From Cytobacillus suaedae (GTDB lineage: Bacteria; Bacillota; Bacilli; Bacillales; Bacillaceae_L): 56,000 nt of DNA. This document shows, piece by piece, positions 19,888 through 29,410 of the stretch. The stretch's first letter is position 1; every line of letters starts with the position of its first letter. The notes below the pieces were generated by a model. The model was not told where the DNA came from, made no database searches, and saw only the letters and a program-made list of their open reading frames with translations. The position numbers were made by a program, and so were the translations under genes. The stretch lies in assembly GCA_014960805.1 (NCBI GenBank), contig CP063163.1, positions 40,001 to 96,000 on the forward strand, written 5' to 3'.

Positions 19888-19922
19888 GTTTTTCTTATTT
19901 TAGAAAAGGTGGTGAACACACA

Positions 19923-20213
19923 ATGGAAGTAACTGACGTAAGATTACGACGCGTAAGCACAGAAGGACGTATGAGAGCAATTGCTTCAATAACATTAGAC
20001 CATGAATTTGTTGTTCATGATATTCGTGTTATTGATGGTAATAATGGCTTGTTTGTTGCAATGCCAAGCAAACGCACTCCTGATGGAGAGTTCCGTGACA
20101 TTGCACATCCAATTAATTCTGGCACTCGCGGAAAAATCCAAGATGCCGTTTTAGCCGAATACCATCGACTTGGTGAATTAGAGGTTGAATTTGAAGAAGC
20201 AGGCGCATCATAA
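19923..20213 (+). CDS. spoVG: Septation/transition-state regulator SpoVG
   Basis: A 96-residue SpoVG protein, a conserved nucleic-acid-binding factor that affects septation at sporulation and, in other Firmicutes, virulence genes. Signatures: [29 protein letters not shown], and [21 protein letters not shown] 19923 follows AAAGGTGGTGA; the protein starts exactly like the family. The sigma-H promoter and the AbrB gene in the same window fit its classical control. Confidence 0.96.
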   Translation: MEVTDVRLRRVSTEGRMRAIASITLDHEFVVHDIRVIDGNNGLFVAMPSKRTPDGEFRDIAHPINSGTRGKIQDAVLAEYHRLGELEVEFEEAGAS

Positions 20214-20232
20214 AAAATGGTTTCTATACATC

Positions 20233-20268
20233 GAAGAGCCTACATAAGCTTTAGGCTCTTTTTACTTT
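20233..20268 (+). terminator. Intrinsic terminator after spoVG
   Basis: Stem AAGAGCCTA/TAGGCTCTT with a 9-nt loop and a T run. Confidence 0.9.
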
Positions 20269-20437
20269 TCCAGAAATTCCTCTTATCCCACAGAAATCCA
20301 TGAAATCCCCCATATTTAGTTGGTTCCTATAAATGTCATAATACAACAAATATTTCCGCCGATAATTGTTTCCTTGAAATAGGTCTCTATTTAAGATATA
20401 TTCGTATTGGATAAAAAGGTTAGATGGAGGCCTAAAA

Positions 20438-21814
20438 ATGATAAATAGATATGCAGTTATATTGGCTGCTGGTCAAGGAACAAGAATGAAATCAAAGCTT
20501 TACAAAGTTCTACATCCTGTATGTGGCAAGCCAATGGTTCAGCATGTAGTAGATCAAGTGACAAAGCTTACTTTACAAAAATCTGTTATCGTTGTTGGTC
20601 ATGGTGCTGACCAAGTAAAATCACAGATTGGTGACCAAAGTGAATATGTACTTCAGGAAGAGCAATTAGGTACTGCTCATGCTGTAATGCAAGCTTCTAG
20701 CAATCTTGCAGATAAAGAAGGAGTTACCCTTGTTATTTGCGGTGATACACCATTAATTACAGATAAAACAATGGAAGCGCTCTTACAGCAGCATGAAGAA
20801 ACAGGAGCAAAGGCAACAATCTTAACTGCAAAAGCAAATGATCCGACTGGATATGGAAGAGTTATTCGTAATGAAGAAGGGCTCGTTCAAAAAATTGTTG
20901 AACATAAAGATGCAAACGAACAAGAACGAATGGTCACGGAAATTAACACCGGTACTTATTGTTTCGATAACAAATTATTGTTTGATGCATTAAATGGTGT
21001 TTCAAATAACAATGTACAGGGTGAGTATTACTTACCGGATGTAATCGAAATCTTAAAAAATCAAGGTGAGATTGTATCTGCATTCCAAACTGATTCATTT
21101 GAAGAAACATTAGGTGTTAATGATCGTTTTGCTTTATCTCAAGCTGAACAAATTATGAAATTACGTATAAATAAACAACACATGTTAAATGGTGTAACCA
21201 TTATTGATCCTAACAATACCTACATCTCAGCAGATGCAACAATTGATCAAGATACTGTTATTTACCCAGGTACGGTTATAAAGGGCACTAGCAGCATTGG
21301 GTCAGACTGTGAGATTGGACCAAACACAGAAATCAATAATTGCCATGTGGGTAATAGAACGGTTATTCGTCAATCAGTTGCACATGATAGTAGTATTGGA
21401 AATGATGTAGCAATCGGACCGTTTGCTCATATTCGTCCTAACTCAAAACTTGGAGACGAAGTGAAAATTGGAAATTTTGTAGAAGTGAAAAAATCTACTT
21501 TTGGTAAAGGAAGTAAAGCGTCTCACTTAAGTTATATTGGAGATGCAGAAGTTGGTTCAGACGTTAATTTAGGCTGTGGTTCCATTACAGTTAATTATGA
21601 TGGGAAAAATAAGTTTCTAACTAAAATAGAGGATGGAGCTTTCATCGGGTGTAACTCGAATCTAATTGCTCCTGTAACGGTTGGTAAAGGGGCTTATGTT
21701 GCTGCCGGTTCCACGGTTACAAATGATGTCCCTGGAAACGCGCTAAGTATTGCACGTGCTCGTCAAATAAACAAAGAAGACTATGTAGATCGATTAAATA
21801 GTAAAAAAGATTAG
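20438..21814 (+). CDS. glmU: Bifunctional GlcNAc-1-P acetyltransferase/uridyltransferase GlmU
   Basis: Makes UDP-GlcNAc for peptidoglycan and teichoic acid. The N-terminal pyrophosphorylase domain (to about residue 230) has [19 protein letters not shown] and GDTPLI; the C-terminal left-handed beta helix (about 250-458) shows hexapeptide repeats such as [13 protein letters not shown] and the acetyltransferase histidine region FAHIRPNS. The 458-residue length is normal. ATG 20438 follows GATGGAGG. B. subtilis name gcaD. Confidence 0.97.
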   Translation: MINRYAVILAAGQGTRMKSKLYKVLHPVCGKPMVQHVVDQVTKLTLQKSVIVVGHGADQVKSQIGDQSEYVLQEEQLGTAHAVMQASSNLADKEGVTLVICGDTPLITDKTMEALLQQHEETGAKATILTAKANDPTGYGRVIRNEEGLVQKIVEHKDANEQERMVTEINTGTYCFDNKLLFDALNGVSNNNVQGEYYLPDVIEILKNQGEIVSAFQTDSFEETLGVNDRFALSQAEQIMKLRINKQHMLNGVTIIDPNNTYISADATIDQDTVIYPGTVIKGTSSIGSDCEIGPNTEINNCHVGNRTVIRQSVAHDSSIGNDVAIGPFAHIRPNSKLGDEVKIGNFVEVKKSTFGKGSKASHLSYIGDAEVGSDVNLGCGSITVNYDGKNKFLTKIEDGAFIGCNSNLIAPVTVGKGAYVAAGSTVTNDVPGNALSIARARQINKEDYVDRLNSKKD

Positions 21815-21848
21815 GTTATGTTAAAGCTTAATGTTGTTTTAATACTAT

Positions 21849-21978
21849 GTTGATTTTTGCGGAAGGCACGAGACTCCTGCGGGATATCGGAAGCGTTAAA
21901 TTGAGACCCACAGGTGCAGAGCGCCGAGGTGGCTCACGGACCGCCCCGGAAAGCGAGTGCCTGTAGCGAAAATCAACA
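21849..21978 (+). repeat. Dispersed structured repeat, family D, copy 3
   Basis: Short diverged member without the nested insertion. Ends form an inverted repeat, TGTTGATTTTTGC with GCGAAAATCAACA; the centre carries GGCACGAGACTCCTGCGGG, GAGGTGGCTCA and the GTGCCTGTAGCG tail of the family. It lies between glmU and prs. Confidence 0.8.
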
Positions 21979-21984
21979 GATTAG

Positions 21985-21990
21985 TATAAT
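21985..21990 (+). promoter_or_regulatory. Possible -10 element before prs
   Basis: TATAAT at 21985-21990, about 40 bp before prs. The -35 position falls in the end of the family D repeat and is poor. Confidence 0.3.
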
Positions 21991-22027
21991 AGAGCCAGAT
22001 TAAAACCTTACGGAGGGGTACATCACA

Positions 22028-22981
22028 ATGCCAAATCAATATCGTAATTCGAAATTAAAACTATTTACATTAAACTCGAATGTAGCTCTTGCTGAACAAA
22101 TTGCAAAAGAAGTTGGAGTTGAACTAGGCAAGTGTTCAGTCGCTAAATTTAGTGATGGGGAAATTCAAATTAATATTGAAGAGAGTATTCGTGGTTGTGA
22201 CGTGTTTGTCATTCAATCTACAAGTGCTCCAGTAAATGAACACCTTATGGAACTATTAATTATGATTGATGCACTTAAACGTGCATCAGCTAAAACAGTA
22301 AACATTGTTATGCCGTATTATGGTTATGCCAGACAAGACCGTAAAGCACGTGCTCGTGAGCCAATTACAGCAAAGCTAGTAGCTAACCTTTTAGAGACTG
22401 CAGGAGCTCACCGAGTGATAACACTTGATCTTCATGCACCACAAATTCAAGGATTCTTTGATATCCTAATTGACCATCTAATGGGTGTACCAATTTTAGC
22501 TGACTACTTTGAAAGTAAGAATCTAAATGATATTGTGATTGTATCTCCTGATCATGGTGGGGTAACACGTGCGCGTAAAATGGCAGACCGTCTGAAAGCA
22601 CCAATTGCCATTATTGATAAAAGAAGACCAAAGCCAAATGTTGCTGAGGTTATGAACATTGTAGGTAATATTGAAGGTAAAACAGCTATCCTAATTGATG
22701 ATATCATCGATACAGCGGGTACAATAACGTTAGCTGCAAATGCTTTGATAGAAAATGGTGCATCAGAAGTGTATGCATGTTGTACACACCCTGTGCTTTC
22801 AGGGCCGGCTATGGACCGTATTCACAATTCTAAAATCAAAGAGCTAGTGGTAACAAACAGTATTGCTCTAGATGAAGAGAAATTAACCGATAAAATTACT
22901 CAACTTTCTGTTGCACCATTAATTGGAGAAGCAATTATCCGTGTATACGAGCAACAATCCGTAAGTACACTTTTCGATTAA
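22028..22981 (+). CDS. prs: Ribose-phosphate pyrophosphokinase (PRPP synthetase)
   Basis: Makes PRPP from ribose 5-phosphate and ATP, feeding purine, pyrimidine, histidine and tryptophan synthesis; PRPP is also the inducer sensed by PurR encoded nearby. Motifs: the flexible loop [20 protein letters not shown] (ATP binding), [11 protein letters not shown], and the PRPP loop [12 protein letters not shown]. Length 317, class I. ATG 22028 follows GGAGGGG. The order glmU-prs-ctc-pth is the B. subtilis order. Confidence 0.97.
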   Translation: MPNQYRNSKLKLFTLNSNVALAEQIAKEVGVELGKCSVAKFSDGEIQINIEESIRGCDVFVIQSTSAPVNEHLMELLIMIDALKRASAKTVNIVMPYYGYARQDRKARAREPITAKLVANLLETAGAHRVITLDLHAPQIQGFFDILIDHLMGVPILADYFESKNLNDIVIVSPDHGGVTRARKMADRLKAPIAIIDKRRPKPNVAEVMNIVGNIEGKTAILIDDIIDTAGTITLAANALIENGASEVYACCTHPVLSGPAMDRIHNSKIKELVVTNSIALDEEKLTDKITQLSVAPLIGEAIIRVYEQQSVSTLFD

Positions 22982-23004
22982 GAAAAGTTTTCCATTATTG
23001 ATAC

Positions 23005-23030
23005 GTTTAGACCACTTTGTTTTAGGGGAA
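23005..23030 (+). promoter_or_regulatory. Possible sigma-B promoter of ctc
   Basis: GTTTAG (23005-23010), 14-bp spacer, GGGGAA (23025-23030), against the sigma-B consensus GTTTAA-N12-15-GGGTAT. ctc is sigma-B dependent in B. subtilis, but the -10 match here is imperfect. Confidence 0.35.
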
Positions 23031-23073
23031 GTTTAATATAGGGTTATTAAATTTTCCTAGGAGAGTGATTTAA

Positions 23074-23700
23074 ATGGCAATACAACTACAAGCGCAAGGT
23101 CGCTCGGATTTGAGAAATTCTTCTACCAAAAGAATTCGTGAAGAGGGAAATATTCCGGCTATTATTAATGGAAATAACGGTAGTAAACCGATATTTGTCA
23201 ATAGCATAGAGTTTCTTAAAACCATACGTGAAAGTGGCCGTAATGGAATTATTCAACTGGTTGTTGATAACGAAAACCATCCGGTTATGTTAAATGAACT
23301 GCAAAGGGACCCAGTTAAGGGTGAATACCTTCATGCTGATTTTAAAGTCATCAATATGAATACAAAGGTTGATGTTGAAGTACGAGTTAATTTAGTTGGA
23401 GAAGCATTAGGAGTGAAGGATGGCGGTGTATTACAGCAATCCATCCATCAGGTATCGATTACTGCTTTACCTGCTAACATTCCTCAAGCAATTGATGTAG
23501 ATGTGACTAACTTGGAAGTTGGACAAACTGTATTGGTTTCGGACGTTCAGACTGGTGGTAAATATGAATTGAATCATGAACAAAGTGAAGTAATTGCTTC
23601 AATTCAACCTCCAAAACAAGAGGAAGAAATTGATACAGGTGAGGAGCAAGAAGAAGGTATACCTGAATCGGAAGAAGGAAGAGAAACAAGCGAAGGTTGA
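23074..23700 (+). CDS. ctc: Ribosomal protein bL25, general stress protein Ctc
   Basis: A 208-residue bL25 of the long Ctc type. The N-terminal L25 domain (about residues 1-90) binds 5S rRNA; the C-terminal TL5-like beta domain follows, ending in a very acidic tail rich in Glu (from about 180). In B. subtilis Ctc replaces or accompanies L25 under stress. ATG 23074 follows AGGAGAGTGA. It ends in a strong terminator. Confidence 0.93.
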   Translation: MAIQLQAQGRSDLRNSSTKRIREEGNIPAIINGNNGSKPIFVNSIEFLKTIRESGRNGIIQLVVDNENHPVMLNELQRDPVKGEYLHADFKVINMNTKVDVEVRVNLVGEALGVKDGGVLQQSIHQVSITALPANIPQAIDVDVTNLEVGQTVLVSDVQTGGKYELNHEQSEVIASIQPPKQEEEIDTGEEQEEGIPESEEGRETSEG

Positions 23701-23705
23701 GTTAC

Positions 23706-23735
23706 GACGTAACCTATTTAGGTTACGTCTTTTTC
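23706..23735 (+). terminator. Intrinsic terminator after ctc
   Basis: Stem GACGTAACC/GGTTACGTC, loop TATTTA, then TTTTTC. Confidence 0.95.
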
Positions 23736-23841
23736 ACGAACTCCGGGTATATAATTTTAACTTGAAATCACAAGCACTGATAACTTTACATAGAAATACA
23801 TAAGTTACATATATAGAGCGATTAGAAGTGAGGGGAAAGCA

Positions 23842-24405
23842 ATGAAACTTATTGTTGGTTTAGGTAATCCAGGCAAACAGTATGAAGAAACAAGGCATAA
23901 TGTTGGTTTTAAAGTAATCGACCGACTTTCAACCGAACTACAAATTTCAGTAGATAAAACGAAATTTAATGGTGTATATGGAATAGGGCATAGTGCTGGT
24001 GAAAAAGTATTATTGCTGAAACCTCTAACCTATATGAATCTATCGGGTGAATGTCTTCGTCCACTTATGGATTATTATGATGTTGATTTAAAAGATGTCA
24101 TTGTCATTTATGATGATTTAGATTTGCCCGTTGGAAAAATCCGTTTAAGAACGAAAGGCAGTGCTGGGGGACACAATGGAATTAAGTCAATTATTCAGCA
24201 TGTCGATACACAGGAGTTTAAACGTGTTCGTATCGGAGTAGATCGCCCTAAAAATGGAATGAAGATAACAGACTATGTTCTTGGTCGCTTTACTGAAGAA
24301 GAAAGAGAAAATGTAGATGAATCGATTATCCTCTCTGCTAAGGCTTGTGAAAAATGGCTTACTAGTGAATTTTTGCAGGTTATGAATGAATTTAATGCAA
24401 AATAA
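23842..24405 (+). CDS. pth: Peptidyl-tRNA hydrolase
   Basis: Releases tRNA from stalled peptidyl-tRNA. The 187-residue protein carries [18 protein letters not shown] (catalytic His in RHNVG), [23 protein letters not shown], and [12 protein letters not shown], the complete Pth signature set. Known as spoVC in B. subtilis, where a mild allele blocks sporulation. ATG 23842 after GAGGGGA. Confidence 0.97.
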   Translation: MKLIVGLGNPGKQYEETRHNVGFKVIDRLSTELQISVDKTKFNGVYGIGHSAGEKVLLLKPLTYMNLSGECLRPLMDYYDVDLKDVIVIYDDLDLPVGKIRLRTKGSAGGHNGIKSIIQHVDTQEFKRVRIGVDRPKNGMKITDYVLGRFTEEERENVDESIILSAKACEKWLTSEFLQVMNEFNAK

Positions 24406-24431
24406 TAATTAATAATGTGTTTTATTCCCAT

Positions 24432-24461
24432 GAATAAGGTTCACCTTAACTGTTCATACTA
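24432..24461 (+). promoter_or_regulatory. Sigma-G (or sigma-F) promoter of fin
   Basis: GAATA (24432-24436), an 18-bp spacer, and CATACTA (24455-24461) fit the sigma-G consensus GhATR-N17/18-CATnhTA without mismatch. fin is read by sigma-F and sigma-G in B. subtilis. Confidence 0.75.
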
Positions 24462-24493
24462 GTAAAAAAATGTTAAGTTAAGGGGGAATTTAA

Positions 24494-24724
24494 ATGTCTC
24501 TCCATTATTATTGTAGGCATTGTGGTACAAAAGTTGGTTCATTAGATAGTATGTCGGTACATAGTGAAAGTTTAGGTTTACATCAACTAACAGATGATGA
24601 ACGTAGAGAGATGATATCCTATGAATCAAGTGGGGATATACATATAAAGACGATATGCGAGGACTGTCAAGAAGCTCTTGATCGAAATCCAGATTATCAT
24701 CAGTATGAAAGTTTTATACAATAA
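24494..24724 (+). CDS. fin: Anti-sigma-F factor Fin (YabK)
   Basis: A 76-residue zinc protein with CRHC (Cys7/Cys10) and CEDC pairs and the conserved tail [17 protein letters not shown]. Fin is known to bind sigma-F and help hand RNA polymerase over to sigma-G in the forespore. Together with gin (664-867) this puts both zinc-type anti-sigma factors of the forespore switch in one window. ATG 24494 follows AAGGGGG. Confidence 0.95.
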   Translation: MSLHYYCRHCGTKVGSLDSMSVHSESLGLHQLTDDERREMISYESSGDIHIKTICEDCQEALDRNPDYHQYESFIQ

Positions 24725-24727
24725 TTC

Positions 24728-24752
24728 GCTTTGGATTTTCCAAAGCATTTTT
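24728..24752 (+). terminator. Intrinsic terminator after fin
   Basis: Stem GCTTTGGA/TCCAAAGC with a three-nt loop, then ATTTTTC. Confidence 0.85.
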
Positions 24753-24866
24753 CTGTTTTCATATGGGAAACCGAATAACATCAGGTATTGTAACGTATCT
24801 ATAAATTAAACCAATAACTAGTTACGAGATTAAATAGATAGTGTTTGTTTGAGAGGAGGGTTCTAT

Positions 24867-27800
24867 TTGTTAGCTGGTTTAAAACAATCCTTTTATAGGA
24901 ATGATGATATAGCTACTGTCATTAATGGCATAAGTGAAGGCTTACGTGAACAGTTGATAGCAGGCCTTTCTGGATCAGCCCGGACAGTTTTGATGGCTTC
25001 TATATACAATGAAACAAAGCAACCCTTACTTATTGTCACACATAATTTATATCAAGCACAAAAGATATATGATGATTTGACATCATTGGTTCGCGAAGAA
25101 GAAGTATTTTTATACCCTGTGAATGAATTAATTGCTGCTGAAATAGGAATTGCAAGCCCAGAACTAAAATCTCAACGATTAGAAGCACTCAATTATTGGA
25201 ATTCAAACCAAAACGGAATTGTTATTGCGCCTATCTCCGGTTTAAAGCGGCTACTCCCCCCGAAGGATTTATGGAGAGAAAGTCAACTTACCTTTAATGT
25301 TGGAGAAGAAATTGCTTCAGATTATCTAGAAAAATTAATAGCTATGGGATATGAGAGAACCTCCATGGTGTCATCACCTGGAGAATTTAGTGTTCGTGGG
25401 GGAATTTTTGATATTTACCCATTGACTGAAGAATTGCCTATAAGAATTGAATTGTTCGATACAGAAATTGATTCAATCCGTACATTTGTTATTGAAGATC
25501 AGCGTTCTCAGAAGAAACTCCAAAGCATTACGATTGGACCTGCCACTGAAATACTAGTAGCTAAGAACCAATTGGGTCAAGGTATAAAGGCATTAGAAGA
25601 GGGACTAGCTAACACTTTAAAAAAGCTAAAAGACGATAAGGTAAAAGAATTAACATTAGAAAACATAACGTATGATCTAGATTTATTGAAAAATGGTCAT
25701 TTTCCTCAAAAAATGTTCAAATACTTAAGCCTATTCTACGAGAGGCCTACTAGTTTACTAGATTATCTGCCCCAAAATGGAATTGTTATTTTGGATGAGA
25801 TTAGTCGTATTCAGGAAATGTCCGATTCTCTTGATAAGGATGAGGCTGAATGGTATACAGGCCTATTAGAGAATGGAGAAGTTATTCATAATTTACATCA
25901 CTCACATAAGTTTAATGTTCTAGTTCAAAAATCAACAAAACCACTGATATATTTATCATTGTTTTTAAGGCATGTACCTTATACAAGTCCACAAAACATA
26001 CTCAATATGACTTGTAAGCAAATGCAAAATTTCCATGGTCAGATGCATGTGTTGAAGACAGAACTTGATCGCTGGAAGAAAGGGAATTTCTCAGTTATTT
26101 TCCTGGGTGCAAATGAAGAAAGAGTTAAAAAGCTTCAAAATGTGTTAGAGGATTATGATATAAAGGCGACACCATTAAAAACAGATGCTGATATTCTCCC
26201 AGGTCAAATGCAAATTATCATTGGAGATTTAAATGATGGATTTGAACTACCTTTACAAAAGCTCGCAATTATTACAGAAGAGGAGCTTTTTAAGAAGAAA
26301 CTAAAGAAATCCAAGAGTAGACAAAAGCTTTCTAACGCAGAGAGAATAAAAAATTACTCTGAACTTCAAATTGGTGATCATGTTGTTCATATTAACCATG
26401 GTATTGGTAAGTATTATGGTATTGAAACATTAGAGATTAATGGAATTCATAAAGATTACATCCATATTCGCTATCAAGGTGATGATAAGCTTTATGTTCC
26501 AGTTGAACAAATTGATCAGGTTCAAAAGTATGTAGGGTCAGAAGGCAAAGAGCCAAAGATCTATAAGCTCGGCGGAAGTGATTGGAAAAGAGTTCGTAAG
26601 AAGGTTGAGTCTTCTGTCCAAGATATTGCGGATGACTTGATAAAGCTTTATGCAGAACGTGAAGCAAGCAAAGGATATGCTTTCTCTCCTGATGGTGATA
26701 TGCAAAGGGAGTTTGAAGATGCATTTGCATATCAAGAGACAGAGGATCAATTGCGTTCAATTCATGAAATCAAAGTGGATATGGAGCGCGAACGCCCTAT
26801 GGACAGACTCTTATGTGGAGATGTTGGGTATGGTAAAACGGAAGTAGCGATTCGTGCAGCATTTAAAGCGATTCACGATGGCAAACAAGTAGCTATTCTC
26901 GTTCCGACAACTATATTAGCACAACAGCATTATGAGACCATTCGGGAACGGTTTCAAGATTTTCCTGTTACCATAGGTTTGCTAAACCGCTTTAGATCAA
27001 GAAAACAGCAAACCGAAACAATTAAGGGTTTACAAGCAGGTACAGTAGATATCGTGGTTGGTACTCATCGCTTATTGTCAAAAGATATTACTTATCGCGA
27101 CCTAGGATTGCTCATTATTGATGAAGAGCAGCGCTTTGGTGTAACTCATAAAGAGAAGATTAAACAGTTAAAGGCTAACATCGATGTATTAACGTTAACT
27201 GCAACACCGATACCAAGAACATTACACATGTCCATGTTAGGAGTAAGAGATCTCTCTGTTATCGAAACCCCTCCAGAAAACAGGTTTCCTGTGCAAACGT
27301 ATGTAGTCGAATATAATGGTGGTTTAATTCGTGAGGCAATCGAGAGAGAGTTAGCAAGAGATGGCCAAATATTTTTCCTTTATAACCGTGTAGAGGACAT
27401 TGAAAGAAAAGCTGAAGAGATATCAATGCTTGTACCTGATGCAAGGGTTGCCTATGCTCATGGAAGAATGACAGAAAACGAGCTGGAATCAGTCATGCTT
27501 AACTTCTTAGATGGTCAGTATGATGTACTAGTCAGTACGACGATTATTGAGACCGGTGTTGATATCCCTAATGCTAATACATTGATTGTTTTTGATGCAG
27601 ATCGAATGGGATTATCCCAATTGTATCAACTTCGTGGTAGGGTAGGACGCTCTAACCGAGTTGCTTATGCTTATTTCACGTATAGGAAAGATAAAGTATT
27701 AACGGAAGTATCCGAAAAAAGACTACAGGCTATTAAGGAATTTACTGAATTAGGTTCAGGATTTAAAATCGCAATGAGAGATTTATCTATTCGTGGAGCA

Positions 27801-28400
27801 GGTAATATCCTAGGTGCTCAGCAACATGGATTTATTGACTCTGTTGGATTTGACTTGTACTCACAAATGCTTAAGGATGCCATTGAACAGAGGAAAACAG
27901 ATATCCCGCGTGAGGTGAAATTCTCTGTTGAAATTGATGTAGAAGTTGATGCTTATATTCCTGATACTTATATTTCGGATGGACGACAAAAAATTGATAT
28001 GTATAAGCGATTTAGAGGAATTGATGTGTTAGAGGATGTTGAAGAACTACAAGAAGAAATGATTGACCGTTTCGGTGAGTATCCGAAAGAAGTTGCTTAT
28101 TTATTTAAAATTGCTGAAATGAAGGTCTTTGCAAGAAAAGAACGAGTTGAACAAATAAAGCAAGTTAAGAATGAAGTCACTATTCTTTTATCAGAGGAAG
28201 CTAGTAATAAGATAGATGGCCATAAACTATTTATAATCGGTAATCAATATGGAAGAATGATTAGTCTAGGAATGGAAGGCACTAAGTTGAAAATTGTCCT
28301 TCACATTAAAGGCGTTATCGTAGATAAATGGCTCAATGTGGCATCAGATATGATTAAAGCCCTAGCTGATACAAAAAAAGAAAATGTAAATGCCAGTTAA
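24867..28400 (+). CDS. mfd: Transcription-repair coupling factor Mfd
   Basis: Releases RNA polymerase stalled at DNA damage and recruits UvrA. The 1177-residue protein has UvrB-like domains at the N-terminus, the RNA-polymerase-interacting domain (about 480-555, with HINHGIGKY), the RecG-like motor with Walker A GDVGYGKTE, DEEQ box and TATPIPRTLHMS, the TRG segment, and the C-terminal D7 domain. I chose TTG 24867: GAGGAGGG at 24853-24860 is well spaced, and the resulting length equals the B. subtilis protein. The TTG at 24849 overlaps that site. Confidence 0.96.
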   Translation: MLAGLKQSFYRNDDIATVINGISEGLREQLIAGLSGSARTVLMASIYNETKQPLLIVTHNLYQAQKIYDDLTSLVREEEVFLYPVNELIAAEIGIASPELKSQRLEALNYWNSNQNGIVIAPISGLKRLLPPKDLWRESQLTFNVGEEIASDYLEKLIAMGYERTSMVSSPGEFSVRGGIFDIYPLTEELPIRIELFDTEIDSIRTFVIEDQRSQKKLQSITIGPATEILVAKNQLGQGIKALEEGLANTLKKLKDDKVKELTLENITYDLDLLKNGHFPQKMFKYLSLFYERPTSLLDYLPQNGIVILDEISRIQEMSDSLDKDEAEWYTGLLENGEVIHNLHHSHKFNVLVQKSTKPLIYLSLFLRHVPYTSPQNILNMTCKQMQNFHGQMHVLKTELDRWKKGNFSVIFLGANEERVKKLQNVLEDYDIKATPLKTDADILPGQMQIIIGDLNDGFELPLQKLAIITEEELFKKKLKKSKSRQKLSNAERIKNYSELQIGDHVVHINHGIGKYYGIETLEINGIHKDYIHIRYQGDDKLYVPVEQIDQVQKYVGSEGKEPKIYKLGGSDWKRVRKKVESSVQDIADDLIKLYAEREASKGYAFSPDGDMQREFEDAFAYQETEDQLRSIHEIKVDMERERPMDRLLCGDVGYGKTEVAIRAAFKAIHDGKQVAILVPTTILAQQHYETIRERFQDFPVTIGLLNRFRSRKQQTETIKGLQAGTVDIVVGTHRLLSKDITYRDLGLLIIDEEQRFGVTHKEKIKQLKANIDVLTLTATPIPRTLHMSMLGVRDLSVIETPPENRFPVQTYVVEYNGGLIREAIERELARDGQIFFLYNRVEDIERKAEEISMLVPDARVAYAHGRMTENELESVMLNFLDGQYDVLVSTTIIETGVDIPNANTLIVFDADRMGLSQLYQLRGRVGRSNRVAYAYFTYRKDKVLTEVSEKRLQAIKEFTELGSGFKIAMRDLSIRGAGNILGAQQHGFIDSVGFDLYSQMLKDAIEQRKTDIPREVKFSVEIDVEVDAYIPDTYISDGRQKIDMYKRFRGIDVLEDVEELQEEMIDRFGEYPKEVAYLFKIAEMKVFARKERVEQIKQVKNEVTILLSEEASNKIDGHKLFIIGNQYGRMISLGMEGTKLKIVLHIKGVIVDKWLNVASDMIKALADTKKENVNAS

Positions 28401-28492
28401 AATTTTATTTTGTGGTGTTTAAGTCTTTTTTAATATGGCGAACATGAAAACTGGAGTATTTTCACTTTATATGAAAAAATCACTTTCATCAT

Positions 28493-28521
28493 GAATAGAA
28501 CTTTGTAGGTTACTCATACTA
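28493..28521 (+). promoter_or_regulatory. Sigma-G promoter of spoVT
   Basis: GAATA (28493-28497), 17-bp spacer, CATACTA (28515-28521). It shares the exact -35 and -10 sequences with the fin promoter. spoVT is sigma-G dependent in B. subtilis. Confidence 0.8.
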
Positions 28522-28612
28522 AAACCAACACACAAATGGTGATAAATTCTTTCAAAGACAAATTGTACATCACCAAATCTTTAATCATCAGATGAAAGTG
28601 AGGCAACTTAAG

Positions 28613-29149
28613 ATGAAAGCAACTGGTATTGTTCGTCGTATTGATGATTTAGGTAGAGTAGTAATTCCAAAAGAAATCCGTAGAACTTTACGGATTCGGG
28701 AAGGGGATCCGCTTGAAATCTTTGTCGATCGTGACGGAGAGGTTATCCTCAAAAAGTACTCACCTATAAGCGAGCTAAGTGATTTTGCTAAAGAGTATGC
28801 AGAGGCTTTGTATGACAGCTTAGGCCATCCTGTTCTCATCTGTGACAGAGATGTATTTATTGCTATGGCTGGCGGTTCCAAGAAGGAATACTTAAATAAG
28901 AATGTCAGTGAACTGATTGAAAAAACAATGGATGACCGAAGCTCTGTTCTAGAGACGGAGGAGAAACAAGTTGCAATTGTTGATGGAAATGAAGAAACCG
29001 TTTCCTCCTATACTGTAGGTCCGATTGTTGCAAATGGTGATCCAATTGGTGCTGTTGTCATACTCTCTAAAGAGAAGGCATTAGGAGAAGTTGAGCAAAA
29101 GGCCGTAGAAACTGCTGCAGGATTTTTAGCTCGTCAAATGGAGCAATAA
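28613..29149 (+). CDS. spoVT: Stage V sporulation regulator SpoVT
   Basis: A 178-residue regulator: an N-terminal AbrB-type DNA-binding domain (ATGIVRRIDDLGRVVIPKEI, residues 3-50) and a C-terminal GAF-like domain (about 56-178). SpoVT is known to tune sigma-G-dependent genes in the forespore, positively and negatively. ATG 28613 gives the conserved MKATGIV start; the in-frame upstream ATG at 28592 is less likely because GTGAGG at 28597-28602 is the probable site. It ends in a strong terminator. Confidence 0.96.
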   Translation: MKATGIVRRIDDLGRVVIPKEIRRTLRIREGDPLEIFVDRDGEVILKKYSPISELSDFAKEYAEALYDSLGHPVLICDRDVFIAMAGGSKKEYLNKNVSELIEKTMDDRSSVLETEEKQVAIVDGNEETVSSYTVGPIVANGDPIGAVVILSKEKALGEVEQKAVETAAGFLARQMEQ

Positions 29150-29162
29150 TATACTTAGAAGT

Positions 29163-29197
29163 GAAAAGGTGGCTTACGAGCCACCTTTTCTTTTTTG
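29163..29197 (+). terminator. Intrinsic terminator after spoVT
   Basis: Twelve-bp perfect stem GAAAAGGTGGCT/AGCCACCTTTTC, loop TACG, six T. Confidence 0.97.
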
Positions 29198-29222
29198 ACT
29201 AGGGAATTAAGCATAAAGGTTA

Positions 29223-29352
29223 ACTACGTCCTGCTCCAGCGCATAGCCCCTCGAGGTCAAATAAGTGAGTGCCAAAAAAAGTCAAAGTGCAGGCTTTTTA
29301 TGGCACAAACATTTGCTTGTCGGGCTGATCAAGGCGTTTACGCTTTTGCACT
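29223..29352. repeat. Dispersed structured repeat, family C, copy 2
   Basis: Closely similar to 6396-6532 through most of its length. The inner stem is better here: GTGCCA/TGGCAC encloses AAAAAAG/CTTTTTA. Outer arms CAGCGCATAGCCC and GGGCTGATCAAGGCGTT are less perfect than in copy 1. It lies between the spoVT terminator and the yabM promoter. Confidence 0.8.
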
Positions 29353-29368
29353 TTATATATCCATTATG

Positions 29369-29377
29369 TGGTATAAT
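29369..29377 (+). promoter_or_regulatory. Extended -10 promoter of yabM
   Basis: TGG followed by TATAAT (29372-29377), about 35 bp before the yabM start and right after the family C repeat. Confidence 0.55.
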
Positions 29378-29410
29378 ACACAGGATATTTTAGATTGGAA
29401 GGAGATTGGC

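Noticed and set aside
29195-29410. 72-codon N-terminal extension of YabM
   Set aside because: It would be translated from the terminator tail, the family C repeat and the promoter; a proper AAGGAG and ATG lie at 29399-29413.
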